Assembly (NCBI RefSeq): GCF_003122215.1
Contig: NZ_QEYD01000001.1
Span: forward strand, 124,001 to 188,000
Direction: 5' to 3'
Source: Pararhodobacter marinus
GTDB lineage: Bacteria; Pseudomonadota; Alphaproteobacteria; Rhodobacterales; Rhodobacteraceae
Length of the DNA stretch: 64,000 bases
Both the position numbers and the translations under genes were made by a program. Under the pieces are notes generated by a model. That model saw only the letters and a program-made list of their open reading frames with translations. It ran no database searches and was not told the DNA's origin. Positions 16,599 through 25,353 of the stretch are shown piece after piece. Positions within the stretch are counted from its first letter, which is position 1, and every line of letters begins with the position of its first letter.

Positions 16599-17483
16599 TC
16601 AGACCCTCCGTCCATGCGCGTCGCCCATCAGCCCGTTGGGCTTGAGGATCAGCACCGCGATCAGCACCAGATAGGCGGCGATGTCCTTGAACCCGTCGGG
16701 CAGGTAGACGCCCGCATATTGCTCGATCAGGCCGATCAGGATGCCGCCCAGAACCGCGCCCGGCAGGCTGCCGAAGCCGCCCAGCACGATGGCGGCCAGC
16801 GCCTTCAGCGTGATCAGCCAGAGCGCGGTATCGACCAGCGTCAGCGGCGCAAGGAAGATCCCGGCCACCGCCGCCGTCACCCCCGCCAGCGCCCAGACCA
16901 GCGAATTGAGCCGCTTCACCCGCACGCCGTTCAGATGCGCGGCCAGCTGGTTCTGGCTGGCGGCCTGCATGGCGATTCCCAGCCGGGTCTTGCGGAAAAA
17001 CACCCACAGCAGCGCGGCGATCAGGAACACCGCGGCCATGATCACCAGCGACAGATCGGCGACGGTGACCCCGAGGATACGAACCGATCCGCCGGTCCAG
17101 GGCGTGTCGTAGCTTTGAGAATCGGTGCCGAAGACCATCTGCACCAGACCGCGCAGCATGAAGGCCAGCGCGATGGTCAGCATGACGCCCGCGAATTGCG
17201 GCTGGCCGGCGATCCGGCGCACGATCACCGCATCCATCCCATAGGCCAGAATGCCCACCCCCGCCGCCACCAGCGGCAGCACCAGCCAGAAGGGCATCCC
17301 CGCGCCCGCGATCAGCGCCCAGGCGGAAAAGGCCGACAGCACCAGAAGGTCGCCATGCGCAAAGTTCAGCACCTCGGTGGCCTTGTGGATCAGCACGATC
17401 CCCATCGCCACCAGCGCATAAATCGCGCCGACGGCAATGCCGTTCACGGTAAGCTGGGAAAAGAGTTCCAGGGCCGGGCTCAT
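16599..17483 (-). CDS. livH: Liv-type ABC transporter permease, LivH family
   Basis: A 294-residue membrane permease. The family motif MGIVLIHKATEVLNFAHGDL and the coupling loop GGFGSLPGAVLGG are clear. I use ATG 17483, which overlaps the stop of the upstream regulator by 4 nt; a longer frame begins within the regulator but adds an unrelated Arg-rich stretch. About eight membrane segments. It pairs with the LivM at 15519 in the importer of this operon. Confidence 0.93.
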   Translation of the reverse strand: MSPALELFSQLTVNGIAVGAIYALVAMGIVLIHKATEVLNFAHGDLLVLSAFSAWALIAGAGMPFWLVLPLVAAGVGILAYGMDAVIVRRIAGQPQFAGVMLTIALAFMLRGLVQMVFGTDSQSYDTPWTGGSVRILGVTVADLSLVIMAAVFLIAALLWVFFRKTRLGIAMQAASQNQLAAHLNGVRVKRLNSLVWALAGVTAAVAGIFLAPLTLVDTALWLITLKALAAIVLGGFGSLPGAVLGGILIGLIEQYAGVYLPDGFKDIAAYLVLIAVLILKPNGLMGDAHGRRV

Positions 17484-18415
17484 GCGGCGCCCTCCGTTTC
17501 GAAGCGCACGTCCCAGGCGTTCAGCCGCTCGTGGCAATGCCCGCAGGTGGCGCGCGGCACGAAGGCCTTGCCACAGGCCTTGTGGCGCGGGCGGATCGAG
17601 CTGGGCTCGTTGAACAGATGCTCGGACGCCCAGACGCTGAGCAGCGCGATATAGGGAAACAGCGCGCGTCCCGCAGGGGTCAGCAGATAGACCCGGCGGC
17701 GGCGGTCGTCGCGGTCGGGCTCGACGCTCAGAAGACCGGCCTCGACCATGGCAGGCAGACGGCGGCTCAGAAGCGGCGGGCTGATCCGAAGCACATGGGA
17801 CAATTGGTCGAAATGCCGACAGCCCAGCACCAGCGCCGAAACGATCATCAGCGTCCAGCGATCCATCCGCAGCGCGAGATGGTCCATGGCACCATCGGTG
17901 ACCGTCACCTTGGGCGTGCGCATCGGCGCGTCGGGATCATGCGGCAGGTGGGGGTTGGGCTTCAGCCTCAGCTCGAGATCGCGCAGCGTCACCGTCTCGC
18001 CGCAGGCCTCGCAGCTCAGTTGCGGGATGAAACCGTGGCCGCAGGTCTTGTGAACCAGCCGCGTCGGCAGGGCGATGCGGTTCTCGCCGAAGCGCTGCTC
18101 CCAGTCCCAGGTCATCAGCGTGGCCTCGTAGACGGCCATGCCCTTGCGGGTCAGGTGATAGGCGTAGCGCTCGGGCCGCTCCTGGTAGAGACGCGGGCGC
18201 ATCAGGTCCATATGCATCAGCGATTTCAGCCGCGACGACAGCGTGCGGCGCGGAATGGCCAGCCAGGACTGGAAATCGTCGAACCGCTTCACCCCCATGA
18301 AGGCGCCCATCAGGATCTGCATCGTCCAGCGGTCCCCGATCAGCTTCAGCGCATGGCTCAGTGTCGACGTGCTCAGCGCGTCGCGGATCAGGTCCAGATC
18401 GGGCGCCTCGCTCAT
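17480..18415 (-). CDS. Tandem HxlR-type regulator with two zinc-ribbon-like modules
   Basis: A 311-residue transcriptional regulator built from two copies of one unit. Copy 1: HxlR winged helix (about 20-108, with GDRWTMQILMGAFMGVKRFD), then HKTC-x9-CEAC (His122, Cys125, Cys135, Cys138). Copy 2: winged helix (about 178-268, MDRWTLMIVSALVLGCRHFD), then HKAC-x9-CGHC (His278, Cys281, Cys291, Cys294). Typical HxlR proteins are about 110-160 residues and work as dimers, so this is a fused pseudo-dimer; the repeated HxxC/CxxC sets suggest structural or redox-sensing zinc. It sits inside the 14-gene operon, overlapping the thiolase upstream and livH downstream by 4 nt each, so it probably autoregulates the operon in response to a pathway intermediate. 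Confidence 0.85.
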   Translation of the reverse strand: MSEAPDLDLIRDALSTSTLSHALKLIGDRWTMQILMGAFMGVKRFDDFQSWLAIPRRTLSSRLKSLMHMDLMRPRLYQERPERYAYHLTRKGMAVYEATLMTWDWEQRFGENRIALPTRLVHKTCGHGFIPQLSCEACGETVTLRDLELRLKPNPHLPHDPDAPMRTPKVTVTDGAMDHLALRMDRWTLMIVSALVLGCRHFDQLSHVLRISPPLLSRRLPAMVEAGLLSVEPDRDDRRRRVYLLTPAGRALFPYIALLSVWASEHLFNEPSSIRPRHKACGKAFVPRATCGHCHERLNAWDVRFETEGAA

Positions 18416-19596
18416 GCCACCCGCTCGATGATGACGGCCGAGGCCAGCCCCGCCGCACCGCAGGCCGCGATCAGCGCGCGCCGTGCGCCCCGCCGCTCGA
18501 GTTCATCCAGCGCGGTGCCGATCAGCGCCGACCCGGTAGATCCCATCGCGTGGCCCAGCGCGATGGCCCCGCCATTCACGTTGAGCCTGTCCAGCGGCAC
18601 GTCCATGGAGCGGGCGAAATGCAGCGCCAGCGCGGCGAAGCTTTCATTGACCTCGAACAGGTCGATATCGCCGGCCAGCAGCCCCGCCCGGTTCAGCGCC
18701 GCCTGCGCCGCGTCGACCGATCCCGTCAGCGCCAGCACGCGGTCGACCGACATCTCGGCCGTGGCGAGAAGGCGCGCGCGGGGCTTCAGCCCGGCCGCCC
18801 GCGCCGCTGCTTGCGTGCCCAGCAACACCGCCGAAGCGCCATCGGCCATGGCCGGCGAGTTCCCCGCATGGTGAACGTGGTCGATACGCCCAAGCCCGGT
18901 ATAGGCCATGAGCGTCGCGTCGAACCCATAGGCCTGCCCCATCTCGGCAAAGGCCGGGTCCAGCGCGGACAGCTTTTCGGCGCTGGTGCCCGCGCGCGGC
19001 GTTTCGTCCTGCTCCAGCCCGGCGACCGGAACCAGCGAGGCAAAGGCCCCGGCCTCGCGCGCGGTGACGGCGCGGCGCTGGCTTTCGGCGGCATAGGCAT
19101 CGCAATCGGCGCGGCTGAACCCTTCGATCGTGGCCACCGCATCGGCGCTGATGCCGATCGGAACCAGACCGGCGGATTTCTGGAACGCGTGGTCGTGGGT
19201 CAGCGGGCCCTTGTCGGACGCCATAGGCACCTGCGACATGCTCTCGACCCCGCCGCCGATGGCCAGCCCGTCGCCGGCCTGCGCCTTCAGCGCGGCCAGC
19301 ACCACGGCCGAGAGCCCGCTGGCGCAATAGCGGTTGACCGTGAGCCCGGGCACCGCGTCGGAATAGCCCGCCGCGATCAGGCCCAGCTTGCCGATATTCG
19401 CCCCCTGCCCGGCGGTCTGGGTGACGCAGCCGAAAATCGAATCGGCCAGCGTCCGTCCCTTGAGCGCGTGGCGCTCGGCCAGCGCCCTGAGCGGGGCGGC
19501 CAGCAGGTCGACGGGCGTGGTCTGTGCCAGCGCCCCCTTGGCATTGCCCCGCCCGCGCGGCGTGCGCAGCGCGTCGATGATGACGATCTCGGTCAT
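18412..19596 (-). CDS. Thiolase (acetyl-CoA C-acyltransferase)
   Basis: A 394-residue degradative-type thiolase that cleaves a 3-oxoacyl-CoA to acetyl-CoA and a shortened acyl-CoA. The acyl-enzyme Cys91 is in VNRYCASGLSAV; the active-site His is in NGGAIALGHAMGSTG; the second Cys is in AACGAAGLASAV near the C-terminus. All catalytic residues are present and the length is normal. ATG 19596 has GGAGG upstream. It overlaps the HxlR gene by 4 nt. With the acyl-CoA ligase in the same operon it points to beta-oxidation-like shortening of an activated acid. Confidence 0.93.
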   Translation of the reverse strand: MTEIVIIDALRTPRGRGNAKGALAQTTPVDLLAAPLRALAERHALKGRTLADSIFGCVTQTAGQGANIGKLGLIAAGYSDAVPGLTVNRYCASGLSAVVLAALKAQAGDGLAIGGGVESMSQVPMASDKGPLTHDHAFQKSAGLVPIGISADAVATIEGFSRADCDAYAAESQRRAVTAREAGAFASLVPVAGLEQDETPRAGTSAEKLSALDPAFAEMGQAYGFDATLMAYTGLGRIDHVHHAGNSPAMADGASAVLLGTQAAARAAGLKPRARLLATAEMSVDRVLALTGSVDAAQAALNRAGLLAGDIDLFEVNESFAALALHFARSMDVPLDRLNVNGGAIALGHAMGSTGSALIGTALDELERRGARRALIAACGAAGLASAVIIERVA

Positions 19597-19643
19597 CCGT
19601 TCCTCCCTTGTCGCCGGTCGCCCGGCGCGATGGCCTTGGCGTC

Positions 19644-20852
19644 TTACGGCGCCTCGACCACGAAACTTACCACCGTTCCGAACGAGCCGCCGATATTCAG
19701 CGTCTGCATCCGTTGCGCGCCCTCGATCTGCATGGCTTCGGCCTTACCCAGCACCTGCCGCGCCGCGTCGCGCAGCATCCGCGTGCCCGTCGCGCCGACC
19801 GGATGGCCGCAGCCGATCAGCCCGCCCGACATGTTCACCGGGCAGCGGCCCCCCGCCTCGATGCTGCCATCCTCGACCGCCTGCCAGCTTTGCCCCGGCG
19901 CGGTCAGCCCCAGATGGTCGATGGCGATGTATTCGGTGGTGGTGAAGCAATCATGCGTCTCGACCCCGCTCACCGCCTCGATCCCGGCGATCCCGGCGCG
20001 GCGCCATGCATCCTCGATGGTCTGGCGCACATGCGGAAAGACGTAGTCGCCCTGCCGCTCCAGCTTGTCCCTGAACCGCAGCCCGGCATTGCGATGGCCC
20101 CAGCCCGCGATCCGTGCGGCGCGCTTGCCGGTGCGACGCGACCATTCCGCCGCGAAGGCGGGCGAGGCCAGAACCAGCGAGGCCGCGCCATCGGTGATCT
20201 GCCCGCAATCCTGCCGCCGCGTCCCCGGTTCGATCACCGGGTTGGCGTTGTCGTCATCGGTGAAGCTGAGCGCGTTGAATTCCCAGCCGCGCGTCTGCGC
20301 CAGCGGATTATTTCGGGCATTCCCGTAATTCAATTCCGCGATCCGGTTGAGATGCCGCCGGTCCAGCCCGTAGCGCGCGTCGTATTCCTGCGCGGCCAGC
20401 CCGAACACGGCGGGCCACAGGAAGCGGCAGTCGATATCCTCGTGCCCCTGCCAGCCGGCCGCGTTCTGGTTGACGCTGGCAACGTCCCCCTTGGTGTTCT
20501 TGAATTCCTCGGCGCCGACGACCAGCACGCAATCGTAGCGCCCCGCCTCGATCTCGGCCATCGCCGCCAGCACGGCGAGCGAGGCGCTGGCGCAGGCCCC
20601 TTCGTGGCGCATCGCCGGAATGCCCCATAGCTCGGGCACCACCTGCGCGACCATGGCGCCCAGATGCGCCTGCTGGCGCTGCATCTCGCCGAACGCGTTG
20701 CCGACATGGATGCTTTCGACCTGATCGGGCGTGACCTGAGCGTCTTCCAGAACGTCCAGAACCGAGTCGCGGATCATGTCCGATATATCCAGCCCCTCGC
20801 GCGACCAAGCGCGGGCGAAATCGCTTTGCGACGTGCCAAGGATGAAGGTCAT
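19644..20852 (-). CDS. SCP-x-type thiolase-family protein
   Basis: A 402-residue member of the SCP-x/nonspecific-lipid-transfer thiolase family, more distant from the thiolase encoded next. It has the nucleophile region HEGACASASLAV, the His-containing VETHDCFTTTEY and the C-terminal NMSGGLIGCGHPVGATG. Such proteins commonly need a DUF35 (OB-fold, zinc) partner and act on sterol or bulky side chains; no DUF35 gene is seen in the operon. ATG 20852 overlaps the upstream flavoprotein gene by 4 nt, and there are 47 nt with a GGAGG before the next thiolase. It may act on a branched or aromatic 3-oxoacyl-CoA. Confidence 0.88.
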   Translation of the reverse strand: MTFILGTSQSDFARAWSREGLDISDMIRDSVLDVLEDAQVTPDQVESIHVGNAFGEMQRQQAHLGAMVAQVVPELWGIPAMRHEGACASASLAVLAAMAEIEAGRYDCVLVVGAEEFKNTKGDVASVNQNAAGWQGHEDIDCRFLWPAVFGLAAQEYDARYGLDRRHLNRIAELNYGNARNNPLAQTRGWEFNALSFTDDDNANPVIEPGTRRQDCGQITDGAASLVLASPAFAAEWSRRTGKRAARIAGWGHRNAGLRFRDKLERQGDYVFPHVRQTIEDAWRRAGIAGIEAVSGVETHDCFTTTEYIAIDHLGLTAPGQSWQAVEDGSIEAGGRCPVNMSGGLIGCGHPVGATGTRMLRDAARQVLGKAEAMQIEGAQRMQTLNIGGSFGTVVSFVVEAP

Positions 20853-21778
20853 GCGACGCTCCGGTCCAGCCGCGACGACAGGCGACCGCGCGCCGCGTCG
20901 TATTCCGCTTCCAGCCGCGCGACGATGGCGGAGGCCGGTTCCGTCCCGGTAACGGCACCGACGCCCTGCCCCGCCGACCACACATCGGCCCAGCGCTTGC
21001 CCTTGAAGCTCTGGCTGCTGTCATAGGCGCGGCCCGGCGCGTCGGGCATGTCGTCGGGATCCATCCCGTTGTCACGCAGCGAGGGCTTCAGCCAGCTTGC
21101 CGGGGTGCCGGTGATCCCCGCGCTGATGAGCAGATCCTCGATCTGGGCGGCGGCCACCATGTCCTTGTAGGCCGCGGGCGCCATGCTTTCCTCGGCGGCG
21201 ATGAACGAGGTCCCCATATAGACGTAATCCGCCCCCGCCGCGATCGCGCCGGCGATCCCGGCGCCGTCGCTGATGCCGCCGCCGACGATGACGATTCCGT
21301 CGAAGAACGCCCGCACCGCGCTGACGAAGGCAAAGGGCGACAGCGTGCCGGTATGCCCGCCCGCCCCGGCGCAGATGCAGGCCAGACCGTCCGCCCCCGC
21401 CGCCACCGCCTTGCGCGCCAGTGCAACGGTCGTCACATCTGCGATCACCTTGCCGCCATAGCCATGCACCGTCTCAATGGCCGGTTTCGGCGATCCCAGA
21501 GCGGTCACGACGAAGGGCGGCTTATGCCTGGCGATCAGGGCCAGATCCTGCGGCAGGCGGGCATTCGAGGAATGTGTCACCAGATTGGCGCACCACGGCG
21601 CCGTGCCGACCTCGGCCCGGATCCGGGTCATCCAGTCATCAAGCTGTTCGATGCTGCGGCAATTGGGCGTCGGGAACGCGCCGACGATTCCGGCCTTGCA
21701 GGCCGCAATCACCAGCTCGGGCCCCGAGACGAGGAACATGGGCGCGGCGAAAACCGGCAGGCGAAGCGGATCAGCCAT
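20849..21778 (-). CDS. Nitronate monooxygenase-family FMN protein
   Basis: A 309-residue TIM-barrel flavoprotein of the 2-nitropropane dioxygenase/nitronate monooxygenase family. It opens with FAAPMFLVSG (FMN-binding loop), has CAGAGGHTG in the central loop, VGGGISDG and GADYVYMGTSF in the phosphate-binding half. The family also includes FabK-like enoyl reductases, so in a CoA-ester operon a reductase role on an unsaturated intermediate is as likely as nitronate oxidation. The stop-side overlap with the thiolase gene is 4 nt, and the start overlaps the PaaN-like gene by 8 nt. Confidence 0.88.
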   Translation of the reverse strand: MADPLRLPVFAAPMFLVSGPELVIAACKAGIVGAFPTPNCRSIEQLDDWMTRIRAEVGTAPWCANLVTHSSNARLPQDLALIARHKPPFVVTALGSPKPAIETVHGYGGKVIADVTTVALARKAVAAGADGLACICAGAGGHTGTLSPFAFVSAVRAFFDGIVIVGGGISDGAGIAGAIAAGADYVYMGTSFIAAEESMAPAAYKDMVAAAQIEDLLISAGITGTPASWLKPSLRDNGMDPDDMPDAPGRAYDSSQSFKGKRWADVWSAGQGVGAVTGTEPASAIVARLEAEYDAARGRLSSRLDRSVA

Positions 21779-23447
21779 GAACGGACCTCACGGGACGGCG
21801 GGATTGGGTGACGGCGAAGCGCGAGGCGACGAAGGCCAGCGTGGTCAGCGCGGCATTGCCCGCGCCGTTCAGGCCGGTGACGTGGTAATCGCTATAGGCG
21901 GCGGCGAAATTAAGCGGCATGGCGCCGGTCAGGTTGATGGTCAGCTGCGCCCCGGCCCGGGCATAGGCGTGCTCGGCCCGTTCGATGAAGGCATCATCGC
22001 GGGCATAGAGAAAGCCGGTGATCCCGCCTTTCTGCGCGGCATCCGTCGTGGCCTGTTCCAGCGCATCCTCGGCCGAGTCGCAGTCGATGACGAAACCGAT
22101 CGGGCCGAAGCGCTCCTCGGCATAGAGATCGCGCGCGTCCTTGCCCAGCTGCACCAGAAGCGGCGTCGCGGTGCGGGCGCCGGGGAAATCGGGATGCGGA
22201 TAAGGGCGGCTGTCGAGCAGCAGCTTGCCCCGCGCGCGTCCCTCGTCGCGCATCCGGGCGATCAGGTCCAGCGTCCCTGCCCCCTGCACCGTGGCCAGGA
22301 TCATCCCGGCGCGGCGCGGATCCTCGGTCAGGCGGGCAATGGCCTCGGCCAGCCGCGCGGCGACCTCGTCGCGCGGGACTGGGCCCTCGGGCGTGTCGAT
22401 CTGCGGCGGCAGATAGACATTCTGCGGGCTCGTGCACATCTGCGCCGAGAACATGCACATCGTCGTCGCCAGCGAGCGGATCGCCGCGTCCAGATCCTCG
22501 GCCCCGGCCAGCACAACGGTGTTGCAGCCTGAGGTTTCGGTGAAAGCGATGGCGGGATGGGCGTTGGCCTCGACCCACTGCCCGAAACGGGCGGAGCCGG
22601 TGAAATCGACGATGGCGCAATCGGGATGCTTGATCAGCACCTTGCCCAGCGGCGCGTCGAGCGTATCGAGACACAGCGTCACAAGGTTCGGATCGAAGCC
22701 CTGCTCGGCCAGCAGGTCACGAAAGACGCGAACGGTGATCGCCATCGGCAAGACGCTGGCGGGATGCGGCTTGACGATCACCGCGTTGCCGGTGGCAAGG
22801 CTGGCCAGCATCGACGGCCACGCATTCCATGTCGGGAAGCTGGCGCAGGTGAAGCAGACCGCGACGCCGCGCGGCATCAGGCGATAGGTCTTTTCCAGCG
22901 AAATCTCATCGCGACCGAACCGCCGCGCCCAATGCGCCTGCGGCGTGACCGCGCGCATCGCCTGTTCGGCATAGACCAGCGCCTCGATCCCGCGATCGAG
23001 CGCGTTCACCCCCGACCCGGCATAGGCCATGTTATAGCTCTGACCCGCCGTGTGCATGACCGCGTGGACCAGTGTGAACAGATGGTCGCGATACAGCCGG
23101 TCGAGCCCTTCCATCAGCAGCATGAGACGGGTGTCGATATCGGCAGCGGCCCAGCCCGGCATCGCGGCCTTGGCGGCGGCAAACAGCGCGTCGGGATCGG
23201 CCTGAGGATAGGTGATGCCAAGGGGCTCTTGCGTGTAAGGCGACAGCTCTTCGCCCGCCTGCCCGGTCACGCCCGGCAGATCCAGCGCGAAGGGCGTGCC
23301 CAGCAGCGCCTCAAACGCGGCCTGGCCCGCGGGGGCGGCGCTGTCCGCATCGGGGTAGAGTTTGGGCATTTCGGGATAGGGCGACCAGCAGGCGCGCTCG
23401 GCACAGGCCTGACGCGCGCGGTCCAGAATGGCGGCGTGATCGAACAT
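21771..23447 (-). CDS. paaN: PaaN-like aldehyde dehydrogenase
   Basis: A 558-residue protein of the aldehyde dehydrogenase PaaN family. It has the long N-terminal helical extension and the PaaN variants of the ALDH motifs: FTCASFPTWNAWPSM in place of SPWNxP, KPHPASVLP, FTGSARFGQ, Glu in AFTETSGCN as the base and the nucleophile Cys in FSAQMCTSPQN. ATG 23447 follows GGAGACGCTG. No other paa ring-opening or epoxidase gene is in the window, so here it more likely oxidises an aldehyde released by the cleavage dioxygenases. Its start shares one base with the upstream lipocalin-like stop (TGATG). Confidence 0.87.
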   Translation of the reverse strand: MFDHAAILDRARQACAERACWSPYPEMPKLYPDADSAAPAGQAAFEALLGTPFALDLPGVTGQAGEELSPYTQEPLGITYPQADPDALFAAAKAAMPGWAAADIDTRLMLLMEGLDRLYRDHLFTLVHAVMHTAGQSYNMAYAGSGVNALDRGIEALVYAEQAMRAVTPQAHWARRFGRDEISLEKTYRLMPRGVAVCFTCASFPTWNAWPSMLASLATGNAVIVKPHPASVLPMAITVRVFRDLLAEQGFDPNLVTLCLDTLDAPLGKVLIKHPDCAIVDFTGSARFGQWVEANAHPAIAFTETSGCNTVVLAGAEDLDAAIRSLATTMCMFSAQMCTSPQNVYLPPQIDTPEGPVPRDEVAARLAEAIARLTEDPRRAGMILATVQGAGTLDLIARMRDEGRARGKLLLDSRPYPHPDFPGARTATPLLVQLGKDARDLYAEERFGPIGFVIDCDSAEDALEQATTDAAQKGGITGFLYARDDAFIERAEHAYARAGAQLTINLTGAMPLNFAAAYSDYHVTGLNGAGNAALTTLAFVASRFAVTQSRRPVRSVHG

Positions 23448-23857
23448 CAGCGTCTCCAGCGCAGGCGATGATGACGGGGACCTTCCTGTGCCGACAGGGT
23501 CAGCGCATCGCCCTCGAGGTCGATGCGGCGCACCTGTTCTGTCCCGGGAAAGTCGGGATTCAGGCTGTGAGTGACGGCATGGATGACATGGGGAATGCCC
23601 GCGCGCTCTTCGGTCCGCCATGTGCCCGCATAGTGGAAATAGCTCTCAAAAGCGGCGATCCGCTCGGCATCGGGCGCCTTGCGCGGATTGCCGGTCGACC
23701 AGCGCGGACGATCCGCGCGGGCGATGCAGGCCGACATGAAGCCGTCTTCGGTATAGCAGATCATCCCGGTCGGGGACTCGCCGAAGGGATGCGTGACGCG
23801 TCCCTCCGTTTCGATCTCCCAACCGACCAGATGCCAGGTTCCTCCCAGATCCGGCAT
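23447..23857 (-). CDS. Lipocalin-like domain protein
   Basis: A 136-residue protein made of one lipocalin-like beta-barrel domain: GTWHLVGWEI at the start, HPFGESPTGMICYTEDGFMSA, the middle FHYAGTWRTEE and the C-terminal EQVRRIDLEGDALTLSA. No signal peptide, so cytosolic. Family members bind hydrophobic ligands; some act in tailoring of polyketides or terpenoids. Sandwiched with 1-nt overlaps between a carotenoid-type oxygenase and a PaaN-like dehydrogenase, it may carry or isomerise the hydrophobic substrate or cleavage product. Confidence 0.85.
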   Translation of the reverse strand: MPDLGGTWHLVGWEIETEGRVTHPFGESPTGMICYTEDGFMSACIARADRPRWSTGNPRKAPDAERIAAFESYFHYAGTWRTEERAGIPHVIHAVTHSLNPDFPGTEQVRRIDLEGDALTLSAQEGPRHHRLRWRR

Positions 23858-25341
23858 CAGGCCACCTGCGCCGCCGACAGCTGATCTTCGCGCACCCAGC
23901 AGGAATGGAAGCCATGCGGCACCCGCTGCGGCACGATCACCTTCGCGACGGGGCCTTTCGAGATGTCGCGCGCATCCGTCACCCAGACTTCCGAGCGGTT
24001 TTCCAGCCCGTTCCAGACGAAGCCCACGACGTAGCCGTCGTCCTCCTCGGTCGCGCCATCGCGGGGCGCGAAGGGCGCTTCCGAGAACCAGTAGCCCTCG
24101 CCCGGGTGATAGGCGACGGCGGCGCCTGTCTGCAGGTCGTATTTCACCAGCCCGGCGAAATGGGGCTGTTCCAGTGTGCGCGGACGCCCCATCAGAACGT
24201 TATAGGTGTAGCGGTTCTTCAGCCCCTGGAAGCGGGTGTTGATCATCGGGAATTCGGTGTTGAGGATGTCGTCGACGATCCCTTCGCGCGTCATCCCCGT
24301 ATCGAGATTCATCCGCCACTGATACAGTTCGTAATCCGTGCCCTGCGTGCCGATGGTGAACAGAAGCCGCTGCACGTCCAGCCCGCCATCATAGCCGCGC
24401 GGCATGGCATAGGGCGTGCCCAGCATGACCAGCTCGCGTTCGCCCTGCGCGTTGACCTCTTCCCACGCGTTCGAGACATGCAGCATGTAGCGCGGGTTGA
24501 ATTCGAACCAGCGGATCTGGTCGGGCGTGCCATGCCGGGGAATGACGGCAAAACGGGTCGGCCAGTCCTGATGGAATTCCAGCGAATATCGCCCGCGTTG
24601 CAGGGCCTCGCGGTTATTCACCAGCGGGAAATCGTGCAGGATGGTGAAATTCGGCGTGATCGCGCAATCATGCGGCAGGCGCGGCCCCGGCAGCTCGACC
24701 GGCATGAAGGTTTTCAGCGCGCCGTCCGGCCCGATCACCCCGTAATGCATATAGGGATGGCGGTTGCCATAGGCGAAGAAGATGAACTCGCCCGTCGCCT
24801 CGTCGATCCGGCTATGGGCCGAGATCTGCAGGCCGACCAGCCGCGGGTCCTGTTCCAGCTTGCCCAGCGTCTGCAGGCTGCCGGGATCGACGGTATAGAC
24901 CGCGCCGCCCCGGTACCACATCGAGTAAAGCTTGCCGTTGTGGAATTTCACATCCGTGTTCGCGGTGTTCTTCAGCGCGTCATCGGGCAGCGTCCCGTCC
25001 GGCATCCGGTCCTTCAGCCCGGGCCACAGCGCGCGCCCGGCCTCGCGTTCGGCCTTCAGACCGTCGGTTTCCACCATCCGGTTGCGATAGGTCGCGCGGC
25101 CGTTCTGAAAGCGCACCGCGTGCAGCATCCCGTCGCCGTCGAACCAGTGGTATTTCCCGTGCGGCGCATGGGCGGGCGAGGGGCCGTTGCGGACATAAAG
25201 TCCGTTCAGATCCTCGGGCAATTCGCCGATCACTTCCAGGTCCTGCGCTTCGATCTCGCTGTGGATCGGCGCGAAAGGCCCCTGCATCGAGGCATTCTCG
25301 ACCAGCCAGTCCTGTTCGGCGGGTATCGTCTCGAGTCCCAT
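23857..25341 (-). CDS. Carotenoid-cleavage-family dioxygenase
   Basis: A 494-residue non-haem iron oxygenase of the carotenoid cleavage/lignostilbene dioxygenase family, which splits a conjugated double bond with O2 into two carbonyls. The four iron-binding His are visible at His176 (QISAHSR), His224 (RLPHDCA), His288 (YMLHVSN) and about His479 (GFHSCWV), each in its family context. The N-terminal NGPSPAHAPHGKYHWFDGDG is the blade-1 motif. No signal peptide. It is similar in plan to the next gene (25354), with 12 nt between them, so the pair arose by old duplication. Bacterial relatives act on stilbenes, isoeugenol-type phenylpropenes or apocarotenoids; the substrate here is not determined. 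Confidence 0.93.
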   Translation of the reverse strand: MGLETIPAEQDWLVENASMQGPFAPIHSEIEAQDLEVIGELPEDLNGLYVRNGPSPAHAPHGKYHWFDGDGMLHAVRFQNGRATYRNRMVETDGLKAEREAGRALWPGLKDRMPDGTLPDDALKNTANTDVKFHNGKLYSMWYRGGAVYTVDPGSLQTLGKLEQDPRLVGLQISAHSRIDEATGEFIFFAYGNRHPYMHYGVIGPDGALKTFMPVELPGPRLPHDCAITPNFTILHDFPLVNNREALQRGRYSLEFHQDWPTRFAVIPRHGTPDQIRWFEFNPRYMLHVSNAWEEVNAQGERELVMLGTPYAMPRGYDGGLDVQRLLFTIGTQGTDYELYQWRMNLDTGMTREGIVDDILNTEFPMINTRFQGLKNRYTYNVLMGRPRTLEQPHFAGLVKYDLQTGAAVAYHPGEGYWFSEAPFAPRDGATEEDDGYVVGFVWNGLENRSEVWVTDARDISKGPVAKVIVPQRVPHGFHSCWVREDQLSAAQVA

Positions 25342-25353
25342 GGTATTCCTCCC

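Noticed and set aside
18412-20852. Two thiolase genes as a broken single gene
   Set aside because: Each has its own full set of active-site residues and normal length, and they belong to different thiolase subfamilies.
21771-23447. Calling the PaaN-like gene a bifunctional PaaZ
   Set aside because: PaaZ carries a C-terminal MaoC-type hydratase domain and is about 680 residues; this protein is 558 residues and lacks it.
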